A stretch of DNA of 64,000 nucleotides, taken from Hymenobacter nivis (GTDB taxonomy: Bacteria > Bacteroidota > Bacteroidia > Cytophagales > Hymenobacteraceae). The notes under the pieces are model-generated. The model was given only the letters and a program-made list of their open reading frames with translations, made no database searches and was not told the origin of the DNA. This document shows, in pieces, positions 34,705-43,152 of this stretch. Every line of letters starts with the position of its first letter. The first letter of the stretch is position 1. The stretch is from NCBI RefSeq assembly GCF_006439025.1, contig NZ_RCYZ01000004.1, forward strand, positions 186,001 to 250,000, in the 5' to 3' direction. The position numbers were made by a program, and so were the translations under genes.

Positions 34705-36774
34705 ATGAAACACTTGCTCCTCACCCTGGGCCTGCTGGCCGGGTCCCTGCCGGGGGCCCTGGCCCAGTCCATTAAACAAGACAAGCTGCTGTACGGCGTG
34801 GCGTACTACGACGAGTACATGCCCTACGACCGGCTGGATAAGGACGTGGCCATGATGAAGGCGGCGGGCATCAACGTGGTGCGCATCGCCGAATCGACGT
34901 GGAGCACCTTGGAGCCGCAAGAGGGCGTGTTTGACTACTCGCACGTGGACCGGGTGCTGAACGCCATGCACAAGGCGGGCATCCGCGTCATCATCGGCAC
35001 GCCCACCTACGCCGTGCCCACGTGGCTAGTGCGCAAGTACCCAGCGGTGCTGGCCACCACCAGCCGGGGCCCCAACCAGTACGGGGCCCGCCAGCTCATG
35101 GACATCAGCAACCCCGACTTCCGCCGCCACGCCGAGGCGGTGATTCGGGCCCTGCTGGGGCACGTGAAAAACCACCCGGCCATCATCGGCTACCAGGTGG
35201 ACAACGAAACCAAGGCCTACGGCACGGCCGGGCCGGCGGTGCAGGCGCTGTTCGTGCAGCACATGCAAAAGAAGTTTCCGTCGCTGGACGCCCTCAACAA
35301 GGTCTACGGGCTGGACTACTGGAGCAACCGCATCAACAGCTGGGCGGATTTCCCGTCCACGGTGGGCACCATCAACGCCAGCCTGGGCAGCGAGTTCAGC
35401 GCGTTTCAGCGGCAGCTCGTCACCGATTTTCTGGCCTGGCAGGCGGCCCTGGTGCGCGAATACAAGCAGCCCGGGCAGTTCATCACCCAGAACTTTGACC
35501 TGAGCTGGCGTGGCTATTCCTACGGCATCCAGCCCGACGTAGACCACTTCGCGGCGGCCCGGGCGCTCGACGTGGCCGGCATCGACATCTACCACCCCAG
35601 CCAGGACCAGCTCACGGGCACCGAAATTGCCTTCGGCGGCGACCTGACCCGCTCGATGAGGGGCGGCCAGAACTACCTGGTGCTCGAAACCGAGGCCCAG
35701 GGCTTCCCGCAGTGGGTGCCCTACCCGGGGCAGCTGCGCCAGCAGGCCTTCAGCCACCTGGCCTCCGGGGCCAACATGGTGGAGTACTGGCACTGGAGCT
35801 CCATCCACAACTCGGCCGAAACGTACTGGAAGGGCCTGCTCAGCCACGACTTTGCGCCCAACCCCACCTACGAGGAGGCCAAAACCATCGGCCGCGACTT
35901 CCAGCGCCTGAGCCCGCAGCTGCTCAACCTGAAAAAGACCAATAAGGTCGCCATCCTCTTCAGCAATCAAGCCCTGACGGCCGAAGGCTGGTTCGGCAAC
36001 GGCCTGGACTACAACCAGGTGCTGCGCCCGTTCTACGACGCGCTGTACCGCCAGAACGTGGGCTGCGACCTCGTGGACCCCAGCAGCCCCAACCTGGACC
36101 AGTACCAGGTCCTGATTGTGCCCATGCTCTACGCCGCGCCCACCCGCCTACTGGAGCGAATCAACGAATTCGTGAAGAAGGGCGGCCACTTGCTGTGCAC
36201 CTACCGCAGCGGCTTTTCGGACGAGAACGTGCAGGTGCGCACCGCCGTGCAGCCGGGCGTGCTGAGCGCGGCCTGCGGCGTAACCTACAGCCAGTTTACG
36301 GCCCCCGACCACGTGGGGCTGAAGGGCGACGCCTACCAGGCCGGCCGCGACGACAACCAGGTGACCACCTGGATGGAGCTGCTCACGCCCACCACGGCCA
36401 AGGTGCTGGCCACCTACGACCACCCCGTGTGGGGCCAGTACGCGGCCATCACCGAGAACCGCTACGGCCAGGGCCTGGCCACCTACGTGGGCTGCCACAC
36501 CAGCGACGCGCTGGTGGAAAAGCTGGTGACCAATGTGGTAAAGCAAGCCGGCCTCTGGGGCCCCGACCAGGCGTTGAAGTTCCCGCTCATCACCCGCTCG
36601 GGCGTCAACCAGCGCAACCACGCTGTGCACTACTACTTCAACTACGCCGCCGCGCCCGCCACCGTGGCCTACCCGCACGGCCGCGGACGCGAGCTGCTCT
36701 CGGGCGAGAACGTGGCCAAAAACCAGCCGCTGGCCCTGGCCGCCTGGGGTGTGAAAATCGTGGAAGAGCAGTAG
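34705..36774 (+). CDS. GH42 beta-galactosidase
   Basis: 689 residues. The signal peptide is MKHLLLTLGLLAGSLPGALA. The GH42 barrel contains GVAYYDEYMPYDRLDKDV, the acid/base E168 in YQVDNETKAYG and the nucleophile E328 in LVLETEAQGFPQW, followed by HWSSIHNSAETYWKG, a Rossmann-like trimerisation domain and a short beta domain. It removes terminal beta-galactose, matching galactosylated xyloglucan or arabinogalactan. An in-frame TTG at 34681 would lengthen it by eight residues, but ATG 34705 begins the signal peptide. Last gene of the rightward arm. Confidence 0.95.
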   Translation: MKHLLLTLGLLAGSLPGALAQSIKQDKLLYGVAYYDEYMPYDRLDKDVAMMKAAGINVVRIAESTWSTLEPQEGVFDYSHVDRVLNAMHKAGIRVIIGTPTYAVPTWLVRKYPAVLATTSRGPNQYGARQLMDISNPDFRRHAEAVIRALLGHVKNHPAIIGYQVDNETKAYGTAGPAVQALFVQHMQKKFPSLDALNKVYGLDYWSNRINSWADFPSTVGTINASLGSEFSAFQRQLVTDFLAWQAALVREYKQPGQFITQNFDLSWRGYSYGIQPDVDHFAAARALDVAGIDIYHPSQDQLTGTEIAFGGDLTRSMRGGQNYLVLETEAQGFPQWVPYPGQLRQQAFSHLASGANMVEYWHWSSIHNSAETYWKGLLSHDFAPNPTYEEAKTIGRDFQRLSPQLLNLKKTNKVAILFSNQALTAEGWFGNGLDYNQVLRPFYDALYRQNVGCDLVDPSSPNLDQYQVLIVPMLYAAPTRLLERINEFVKKGGHLLCTYRSGFSDENVQVRTAVQPGVLSAACGVTYSQFTAPDHVGLKGDAYQAGRDDNQVTTWMELLTPTTAKVLATYDHPVWGQYAAITENRYGQGLATYVGCHTSDALVEKLVTNVVKQAGLWGPDQALKFPLITRSGVNQRNHAVHYYFNYAAAPATVAYPHGRGRELLSGENVAKNQPLALAAWGVKIVEEQ

Positions 36775-36779
36775 GTGTT

Positions 36780-36866
36780 CAGTTAAAAGTTGAGCGTTAA
36801 AAGTTAAAACCCTTCCCGACGCTTGGCCGAGAAGGGTTTTAACTTTTAACGCTCAACTTTTAACTG
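36780..36866. terminator. 36-bp perfect hairpin between convergent genes
   Basis: Arms 36780-36815 and 36831-36866 are exact reverse complements with a 15-nt loop. The arm is AT-rich and internally repetitive (AGTTAAAAGTTGAGC then GTTAAAAGTTAAAACC). It separates GH42 from the aminotransferase gene and can act for both strands. Confidence 0.75.
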
Positions 36867-36871
36867 ACAGC

Positions 36872-38152
36872 CTAGCGGCTGGCCACGGGCTCGCGCACGC
36901 CCAGCGCGTCCAGCGCGGCCGGCAGGCGCAGCAGCGCCGCTTCGATGGAAGCCATGGACTCGGCGCCGACCGAGAGGCGGAACCACGGGTCGGTGGCTTC
37001 GGCCCCGAAGGCACTGAACGGCACCATGGCCAGCCCGGCGGCCTGGATGAGGTACGAGGCCAGGTCTTTGCCCGTGGCCAGCACCTGGCCGGTGGGCGTG
37101 GTGCGGCCCACCGCGTCGATGCGGGCGGTGAGGTAAATGGCCCCGGCCGGCGCAATGGCGGCCACCGGGTAGCCCTGGGCCTCCAGGGCCCCCAGGCCGT
37201 CGTACAGGGCCTGCAAGCTGCGCTGCAAGCCGGCCTTGATGCCGTCGAGGAAGGCATCCACGGCCCCGGTTTGGGGCAGGAACTGGGCGGCGGCCACTTG
37301 CTCGGCCTTGGGGGCCCAGGCCCCCACGTGGCCCAGGATGGCCTTCATCTGGTCAATCACCAGGGCCGGGCCGAAGGCGTAGCCCACGCGCACGCCGGTG
37401 GCGGCGAAGCACTTGGACAGGCCATCGATGTAGAGCACGTACTCGCGCAAGGCGGGGCGCAGGCTCACGGGGTCGAAGTGCTCGGTTTCGCCGAAGGTGA
37501 GGAGCCAGTAAATCTGGTCGTAGAGGATGTAGAGCGGCTTTTCGTTGGGGCCCCGGCTTTGGTTTTCGAGCAGCACCAGGTCGCAAATTTCCTCCAGCGC
37601 GGCCTTGGTGAACACCGTGCCGGTGGGGTTCAGCGGCGAGCACAGGGCCAGCAGCGTGGCCCCGGCCAAGTGGGGGGCCAGGTCGGCGGCGGTGGGCATG
37701 AAGTCGGCCTCGGGGCGGGTGGGCACCGGCACGGGCGTGGCGCCGGTGAGGTGGCAGTAGTGGTTATTGTTCCACGACGGCACCGGGAACACCACCCGGT
37801 CGCCGGGGTCTACCAGGGCCCGGTAGGCGGCGTAGATGAGCGGCCGCGAGCCCCCGGCCACCAGGAATTCGGCCGGCGTGTAGGTCAGGCCCTGCCGATC
37901 ACGCACAAAGTCGGCCGCCGCCTGGCGCAGCTCGGCGATGCCGGGCGCGGGCGGGTAGTTGGTTTGGTGCTGCTGGTAGGCGGCGATGATGCCCTCCTGC
38001 AAGCCCTCGGGAATCGGGAACAGGGCGGGGTCAAAGTCGCCGATGGTGAGGTTGCAGATGGCAGCGCCCTGGCGCACCATCTCGCTCACTTCGTTGCCGA
38101 TTTTGATGATTTCGGAGCCACTGAGGCCCGCGGCCAGGTGCGATATTTTCAT
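36872..38152 (-). CDS. PLP-dependent aminotransferase class I/II
   Basis: 426 residues, fold type I aminotransferase. The PLP lysine is expected at K247 in DGLSKCFAATGVRVGY. Other signs are SPLNPTGTVFTKAALEEIC, the YILYDQIYWLLTF region and the C-terminal FRLSVG arginine. It begins MKISHLAAGLSGSEI, as in Bacteroidota aminotransferases annotated aspartate- or aromatic-type; the amino donor is not settled. The start at 38152 is favoured because a -7-like element lies only 35 nt upstream. Confidence 0.9.
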   Translation of the reverse strand: MKISHLAAGLSGSEIIKIGNEVSEMVRQGAAICNLTIGDFDPALFPIPEGLQEGIIAAYQQHQTNYPPAPGIAELRQAAADFVRDRQGLTYTPAEFLVAGGSRPLIYAAYRALVDPGDRVVFPVPSWNNNHYCHLTGATPVPVPTRPEADFMPTAADLAPHLAGATLLALCSPLNPTGTVFTKAALEEICDLVLLENQSRGPNEKPLYILYDQIYWLLTFGETEHFDPVSLRPALREYVLYIDGLSKCFAATGVRVGYAFGPALVIDQMKAILGHVGAWAPKAEQVAAAQFLPQTGAVDAFLDGIKAGLQRSLQALYDGLGALEAQGYPVAAIAPAGAIYLTARIDAVGRTTPTGQVLATGKDLASYLIQAAGLAMVPFSAFGAEATDPWFRLSVGAESMASIEAALLRLPAALDALGVREPVASR

Positions 38153-38186
38153 GGGAAGGAAGAAAGGGAGAAGCCGGTTGGCGCGA

Positions 38187-38194
38187 CGAAGGTA
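38187..38194 (-). promoter_or_regulatory. Possible -7 element for the aminotransferase gene
   Basis: Minus-strand TACCTTCG has one mismatch to TAnnTTTG, 34 nt before the ATG. Confidence 0.4.
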
Positions 38195-38268
38195 TTGCCC
38201 CCGCAACAACCGGCTCCCCGCCGGGGTTGCCCCGGGGCCCTATTTTTTCGCCCCGGGGCCCCCGCCGG

Positions 38269-40731
38269 CTATTGCCCGGCGGCGCGGCGCAGCTCCTCTT
38301 CGGCGCCAGCGGCGCGCTTGCGGGCCCCAGCTACCTTGGCGCTGCCGAAGCGATAGGTGAAGGCCAGCGTGCCCACCCGCGTGTCCAGCCGCTGGTAGAA
38401 GGTTTCCGAGAAGGTGGCGTACGTCTGCGTCGCGCGGATGGGCATGGTGTAGAACACGTCGGCGATGTTCAGGCGCAGGGTGGCCTGTTTGGCCCACAAG
38501 GTTTTTTGCAGGCCGGCCCCCACCTGGCCGCGGTACTTCAGCCGCTCGTAGCCGAAGGTTTCGCCGGTTTCAAGGTTCGCGTTCAGCTCGCCCGACCAGC
38601 CGCCGGGCAGGGCAAACGTATTGCTGCCGGTGAAGGTGAGGGCCGGCCGGCGGTTGACGGGCGGACCCCCCGCGGGGCCCCCCACGAAGCGGGCGTAGTA
38701 GAGCACGGCGTTGCCGTAAAACGTCCACCACGGAGCAAGCGTGAGCGGCGCGGTGAGTGTGAGGGCATAGTTGTGCTGCACGGCCAGGTTCACATTGCGG
38801 CTCACCACCAGCAAGTTGCCGTCGGGCGCGGGCTGCACCTGGAGGAGGATGGGCCAGTCGGTGCGGCTGTAGCCGAGGCTGGTGATGAACTTCTGGCGGA
38901 AGGTGTGGGTCAGCTCGGCGTTGTAGCTAGTGGCGGGCAGCAGTCCGGGGTTGCCCGCGCCGTACGAAGTGGGGTCGATGTACACGCGCAACGGGTTTAC
39001 CTGGCTGTAGTTGGGGCGCTCGATGCGGCGGTTCAGCGACAGGCCCAGCGCGTGCCGGTCGCTGAGCGTGTGCTCCACCGACAGGCTCGGGAAGAGCTGG
39101 AAGTAGTGGCGCTCGAAGTCGTCGGTTCCGCCGTTCGAGTGGCCCAGCGTGTTGGTTTGCTCGGCGCGCAGGCCGGCTTGCAGCGCCGTGCGGGCCCCGG
39201 CGCGGCTGAGAATCCCGTAGGCCGCGTTCACGTTTTCGTCGTAGCGAAACGTGCTGGAAATGGCTGCGTCCCGCGCTTTCATCCCGTTCTCCGTGCGGTC
39301 AAACGCCACGTCGTTGTCCGAGCGCACGCGCGTTGCTTTGGCCCCGGCCTCCAGGCGCATGCGGTGGGGCAGGGGCCGGGCGTAGTCGGCCTTAAAGGAG
39401 GCGAGGGACAGGTTGTTTCGCTGGTCGCCGGTGAGCACGGCGGCGGGGGCGCTGGGCTGGTCGTAGGCCGTGGCCAGGTCGGTGCGCCGGCGGGTGTCGT
39501 AGCGGGCGTAGTCGGCGTCGGCCGAGAGCGTGGCGGCCCCAGCCGAGTCGGCGAAGGCGTGGCGCAGGTTGGCGTTGAGCGCCGTATTGGGGCGGCGCAC
39601 GTCCTGCCCCACGGTGGCGTGGTAGCGGCGGGTGAGCGCGCCCGCGCCGTCGTACAGGGCCGTCTGGTTCTGGTTGGTGCTGGCGAGGTGGCTGACTAGG
39701 CCGCTGGCCGCCACGCCCACCAACGTGCGGGCCGACAGGTTATAATCTATCCCGGCCTTGAAGGTGTGCGACTGCAAGTGGTTGGTCAAGTCGTTGTTCT
39801 GTGCGCTGCTGCTGCCGGGGCCCCCAGCCGGCGCAAACCGCCGCTCGATGTCCACCCGCGTGAAATTGTGCCGGTCGGCGTAGGTGTAGTTGCCGAAGGT
39901 GTTGAGCTTTTGGGCGCGGTGGTTTAGGGCCCCGCCGCCCACAAACTTGCCGAACTCGCCGCGGCCGTAGGCGGCGTTCACGCTGCCGTTGGTGCCCAGG
40001 CGCTGGTCTTTTCTGAGGTGGATGGCGATGACGCCGGCCCCGCCCTGCGCGTCGTAGCTGGCGGGCGGGTTGGTAATTACCTCGATGGTGCCCACCTGTT
40101 CGGCCGGCAGAGCGCGCAGCAAGTCGGCCAGCTCGTCGCCGGTCAGGGCCAGGCGCTTGCCGTCGAGCACCACCAGCAGGCCCTGGCGTCCGCGCAGGCC
40201 CAGGTTGCCGTTCGCGGCCACGGTCACGCCCGGGGCCCGGCCCAGCAGGTCGAGGGTGGTGGCGCCGGCGGCCAGCGGGCTGTCTTCCACGTGCAGCACG
40301 GTGCGGTCGGGCCGGTGCTCGTACAGCGACCGGGCGGCCGTCACGGATACCTCCTTCAGGGCCGTGCTGGTGCTACGGGCCAGCAGCAGCGTGGCCAGGG
40401 CCAGGCCCGCGGCCGGCAGCTCAAAGGCCGGGCTCCAGCGCCGCTGGTAGCCCACCTGCACCGCCGACACCAAGTAGCGCCCGCCCGGGGCCGCCGCCAG
40501 CTGGTAGGTGCCCTGGGCCCCGGTAAACTCCGCCTTCACGGCCACCGAGTCGGCGGCGCGGTGCAGCGTGACGGTGGCCGACGCCACGGGGACCCCCGCA
40601 CTGTCGGCCACGGTGCCGCGCACGGCTGGGCCGGCCTGGCCCATGCTGGCCAACGGCAACGCCAGCAGCCCAGCCCCCGCGAGGCAACGAGTGAAAATAA
40701 AATATAACCTTGTTGAGAAAAATTTGGGCAT
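38269..40731 (-). CDS. TonB-dependent outer membrane receptor, not paired with a SusD
   Basis: 820 residues. After an N-terminal signal (MPKFFSTRLYFIFTRCLAGA then GLLALPLA) comes a carboxypeptidase-regulatory-like domain (about 37-120, VRGTVADSAGVPVASATVTL), a plug domain (TLDLLGRAPGVTVAANGNLG, GTIEVITNPPASYDAQGGAG) and an outer-membrane beta-barrel of the OMP_b-brl_3 type. The short TonB box region is around LKEVSVTAARS. The ligand is unknown. No SusD neighbour argues against glycan import. The start at 40731 gives the signal peptide. Confidence 0.9.
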   Translation of the reverse strand: MPKFFSTRLYFIFTRCLAGAGLLALPLASMGQAGPAVRGTVADSAGVPVASATVTLHRAADSVAVKAEFTGAQGTYQLAAAPGGRYLVSAVQVGYQRRWSPAFELPAAGLALATLLLARSTSTALKEVSVTAARSLYEHRPDRTVLHVEDSPLAAGATTLDLLGRAPGVTVAANGNLGLRGRQGLLVVLDGKRLALTGDELADLLRALPAEQVGTIEVITNPPASYDAQGGAGVIAIHLRKDQRLGTNGSVNAAYGRGEFGKFVGGGALNHRAQKLNTFGNYTYADRHNFTRVDIERRFAPAGGPGSSSAQNNDLTNHLQSHTFKAGIDYNLSARTLVGVAASGLVSHLASTNQNQTALYDGAGALTRRYHATVGQDVRRPNTALNANLRHAFADSAGAATLSADADYARYDTRRRTDLATAYDQPSAPAAVLTGDQRNNLSLASFKADYARPLPHRMRLEAGAKATRVRSDNDVAFDRTENGMKARDAAISSTFRYDENVNAAYGILSRAGARTALQAGLRAEQTNTLGHSNGGTDDFERHYFQLFPSLSVEHTLSDRHALGLSLNRRIERPNYSQVNPLRVYIDPTSYGAGNPGLLPATSYNAELTHTFRQKFITSLGYSRTDWPILLQVQPAPDGNLLVVSRNVNLAVQHNYALTLTAPLTLAPWWTFYGNAVLYYARFVGGPAGGPPVNRRPALTFTGSNTFALPGGWSGELNANLETGETFGYERLKYRGQVGAGLQKTLWAKQATLRLNIADVFYTMPIRATQTYATFSETFYQRLDTRVGTLAFTYRFGSAKVAGARKRAAGAEEELRRAAGQ

Positions 40732-41040
40732 AGGCAATCCGGTAGCTAAAAAAAAACGTAACCAGGGCCTGGCCTGCGGGCTGTGCATGACGTAATTGTG
40801 AAGACGCCTTGCTTTTGATGCGTCTGGAGCAGTTTTCGAGCCTGGTGTTGGTGGCTACTGAACCAGTTGTAGTCAGGCATTTAGGCTAAAGAGGGCAGCG
40901 ATTAAATAACTAGCAGGACTGGAAGATATAGGCAAAGGCGCTCATTTCCCAACGGTTAATTGGCTTTCTGCCAGGGGCCCTGGGGCCCCTGCAGCGGCCC
41001 GCAGGAGCGCTGGGTACTGGGCCATTGGTATTTTTGCCCG
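40732..41040. other. Intergenic interval between divergent TonB receptor and tsaE
   Basis: 309 bp without a convincing gene. It contains an AGACGC/GCGTCT inverted pair near 40804-40828, a GGGGCCC doublet near 40975-40990 and the tsaE -7 element at its right end. No promoter for the TonB receptor was recognised. Confidence 0.4.
41029..41036 (+). promoter_or_regulatory. -7 promoter element directly before tsaE
   Basis: TATTTTTG, a perfect TAnnTTTG match, ends 4 nt before the ATG at 41041, implying a leaderless or nearly leaderless transcript. Confidence 0.5.
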
Positions 41041-41478
41041 ATGCTTCTCCTCCAGCTTTCCGTGCCCGCCCTCGCCGCCCTGCCCGCCGCCGCCCGGCAG
41101 CTAGCCGCCGCCATTGCCGCCAGCGGCTGCTCCGTAGTGGCGCTAGTGGGCGAGATGGGGGCTGGCAAAACCACCCTCGTGCGGGCCCTGGGCGAGGCCC
41201 TGGGCGTGGCCGACGACGTCAGCAGCCCCACCTTCGGCCTGGTGCACGAGTACCGCGACGGCCGCGGGGCCCCGGTGTACCACTTCGACTTTTACCGCAT
41301 CGATTCGGTGGACGAAGCCGCCCGCATCGGGGCCGCCGAGTACTTCGATTCGGGGTATCTTTGCTTAGTAGAGTGGCCCGGCCGCGTGGCTGCGCTGCTG
41401 CCCGTGCCCCGCCTCGAACTCACCCTCACCCCCACGGGCCCCGAAGCCCGCGAAATCGAATTAAAAATTATAAATTAA
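41041..41478 (+). CDS. tsaE: tRNA t6A37 biosynthesis ATPase TsaE
   Basis: 145 residues. P-loop ATPase that helps TsaB and TsaD add threonylcarbamoyl to A37 of tRNAs. Walker A is GEMGAGKTTL (37-46); the family motifs SSPTFGLVHEY and YHFDFYRI follow, and the conserved LVEWPGR is near residue 110. Length is normal. The longer frame begins upstream of the promoter and was rejected. It is followed 88 bp later by alanine dehydrogenase, a common tsaE neighbour in Bacteroidota. Confidence 0.95.
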   Translation: MLLLQLSVPALAALPAAARQLAAAIAASGCSVVALVGEMGAGKTTLVRALGEALGVADDVSSPTFGLVHEYRDGRGAPVYHFDFYRIDSVDEAARIGAAEYFDSGYLCLVEWPGRVAALLPVPRLELTLTPTGPEAREIELKIIN

Positions 41479-41566
41479 GAATCAAGAAGTATGAACAGCT
41501 AACGGGCCCCTGGATATCAATCCGTTAACTACTGCTTTTTGATTCCTGATTCATAATTATCCCCCC
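41479..41566. repeat. Imperfect inverted repeat between tsaE and ald
   Basis: The spacer carries related words in opposite orientation (GAATCAAG and CTTTTTGATTC; AGCTAACGG and CCGTTAACT) and is AT-rich. It could form a weak stem between the two co-directional genes. Confidence 0.4.
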
Positions 41567-42793
41567 ATGCCCGACCAACTACCCCCCGGTTTCGAGTCGC
41601 TCGCGGCCAGCCGCGCCTACTTCACGCAGGAGTCGACCCTGGCCGTGGAAACGCGCAAGCGCAAGCTCTTCATTGGCCTGCCGCGCGAAACCACCCTCCA
41701 GGAAAACCGCCTGGGCCTCACGCCCGAAGCCGTGCAGCACCTCGTCACGGCCGGCCACGAGGTGGTGCTGGAGGCTGGGGCCGGCGAGCCCAGTAAGTAC
41801 TCCGACCACAACTACTCCGAGGCGGGGGCCCAAATTGTGTACTCGCCGCAGGAGGTGTTCCAGGCCGATATTGTGCTGAAAGTGGCCCCGCCCACGCGCG
41901 ACGAAATTGAGTACATGCGCCCGGGCCAGACGCTGATTTCGGCCCTGCAAATGGGCACGCTCACGGCCGAGTACATCGCCGCGCTGCAACGCAAGAAGGT
42001 GAACGCCATTGGGTTTGAGTTCATCCGCGACCCTTCGGGGGCCATGCCCGTGGTGCGCGCCATGAGCGAAATTGCCGGCTCGACGGTGATGCTGGTGGCG
42101 GCCGAGTACTTGGCCCGCGCCGACGAGGGCAAGGGCATCATCCTGGGGGGCATCACGGGGGTGCCGCCCTCGCAGGTGGTCATCCTGGGGGCCGGTACGG
42201 TGGCCGAGTACGCCGCCCGCGCCGCCATCGGCCTGGGCGCGGAGGTGAAGGTGTTCGACAACCACCTTTACAAGCTGCGCCGCCTCAAGCACAACCTGGG
42301 CACCCAGCTCTACACCAGTACCTTAGATACGTTTGCCCTGAGCCAGCAAATCCGCCGGGCCGATGTAGTAATTGGGGCCCTGAGCATCGAGGATGGCCGC
42401 ATCCCGTTCATGGTGCCCGAAGAGATGGTGGCCAGCATGGCCCCCGGCTCCATCGTCATCGACGTGAGCATCGACCAGGGTGGCTGCTTCGAAACCAGCG
42501 AGATGACCAGCCACTCGCAGCCCATTTTCCGCAAGTACGACGTGGTGCACTACTGCGTGCCCAACATTGCCTCGCGCGTGCCCCGCACCGCCACCAACGC
42601 GCTGAGCAACATTTTTACCCCCATCCTCCAGGAAATCCACCAGCACGGCGGCATCAACGAGGTGCTCTTCACCAACGAGCACTTCCGCGCCGGCGTCTAC
42701 ATCTACCGCGGCTCCCTCACCAACGCCGCCATCGGCAAGAAGTACAACATGCGCTACAAGGAGCTGGGGCTGCTGATTGCAGTGCGGAATTAG
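41567..42793 (+). CDS. ald: Alanine dehydrogenase
   Basis: 408 residues. NAD-dependent interconversion of alanine and pyruvate plus ammonia. The N-terminal domain has IGLPRETTLQENRLGLTPE and the NAD-binding Rossmann motif is GAGTVAEYAARAAIGLGAEV followed by D at VFDNH. Further conserved parts are SIDQGGCFETS and VPNIASRVPRTAT. The protein carries a 30-residue N-terminal extension relative to the short bacterial form, as in other Bacteroidota. It is likely co-transcribed with tsaE. Confidence 0.93.
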   Translation: MPDQLPPGFESLAASRAYFTQESTLAVETRKRKLFIGLPRETTLQENRLGLTPEAVQHLVTAGHEVVLEAGAGEPSKYSDHNYSEAGAQIVYSPQEVFQADIVLKVAPPTRDEIEYMRPGQTLISALQMGTLTAEYIAALQRKKVNAIGFEFIRDPSGAMPVVRAMSEIAGSTVMLVAAEYLARADEGKGIILGGITGVPPSQVVILGAGTVAEYAARAAIGLGAEVKVFDNHLYKLRRLKHNLGTQLYTSTLDTFALSQQIRRADVVIGALSIEDGRIPFMVPEEMVASMAPGSIVIDVSIDQGGCFETSEMTSHSQPIFRKYDVVHYCVPNIASRVPRTATNALSNIFTPILQEIHQHGGINEVLFTNEHFRAGVYIYRGSLTNAAIGKKYNMRYKELGLLIAVRN

Positions 42794-43152
42794 TTTGATT
42801 TATAATTTGCAGATACTTGCTGCTAATCAGCTTGTTGGCGAGAACAATATGCTTGCTTGGCGCCCGTTTGTTGAAGCATTTCTACCCCGAGCGTAACCAG
42901 CCCAGGTTGCGGAACAGCCGCCGCGCGGCGGCCCGTCGGTAGTCAAGCCTCCGCCCAAAGGCCAAAGCCCCAGTGGGGCGACCCACTCCTAGAGTAAGGG
43001 TCGTCCCGCTGGGGCTTTTATCTGCCTGATGAACAAGAAGCTACCGATGGGACACCCCTCCGGGGCTATGGCGAAGGTGCCGTAATTAGCGCTAATCAGG
43101 CTAACGCACCAGCCCAATTAGCGCTAGTTGGGTGCTTGCTCAGTTTGGGGCC
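42794..43152. other. Intergenic interval with REP-like element and short palindromes
   Basis: 359 bp without a gene. Besides the inverted repeat at 42964-43018 it holds a CCCCTCCGGGG hairpin near 43047 and two copies of a TTAGCGCTA palindrome (ATTAGCGCTAAT at 43085-43096 and AATTAGCGCTAGTT at 43116-43129). Confidence 0.6.
42964..43018. repeat. REP-like inverted repeat (AGCCCC...GGGGCT type)
   Basis: Arms 42964-42984 and 42998-43018 match at 19 of 21 positions (AAAGCCCCAGTGGGGCGACC and its partner), followed by TTTT. The word resembles AGCCCCGTAGGGGCGAC repeats seen scattered in Bacteroidota genomes (recollection, not searched). It may also terminate ald transcription. Confidence 0.6.

Noticed and set aside
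42964..43129. CRISPR-like array suspected from clustered palindromes
   Set aside because: Repeats are inverted rather than direct, unequal in spacing, and no cas genes are in the window.
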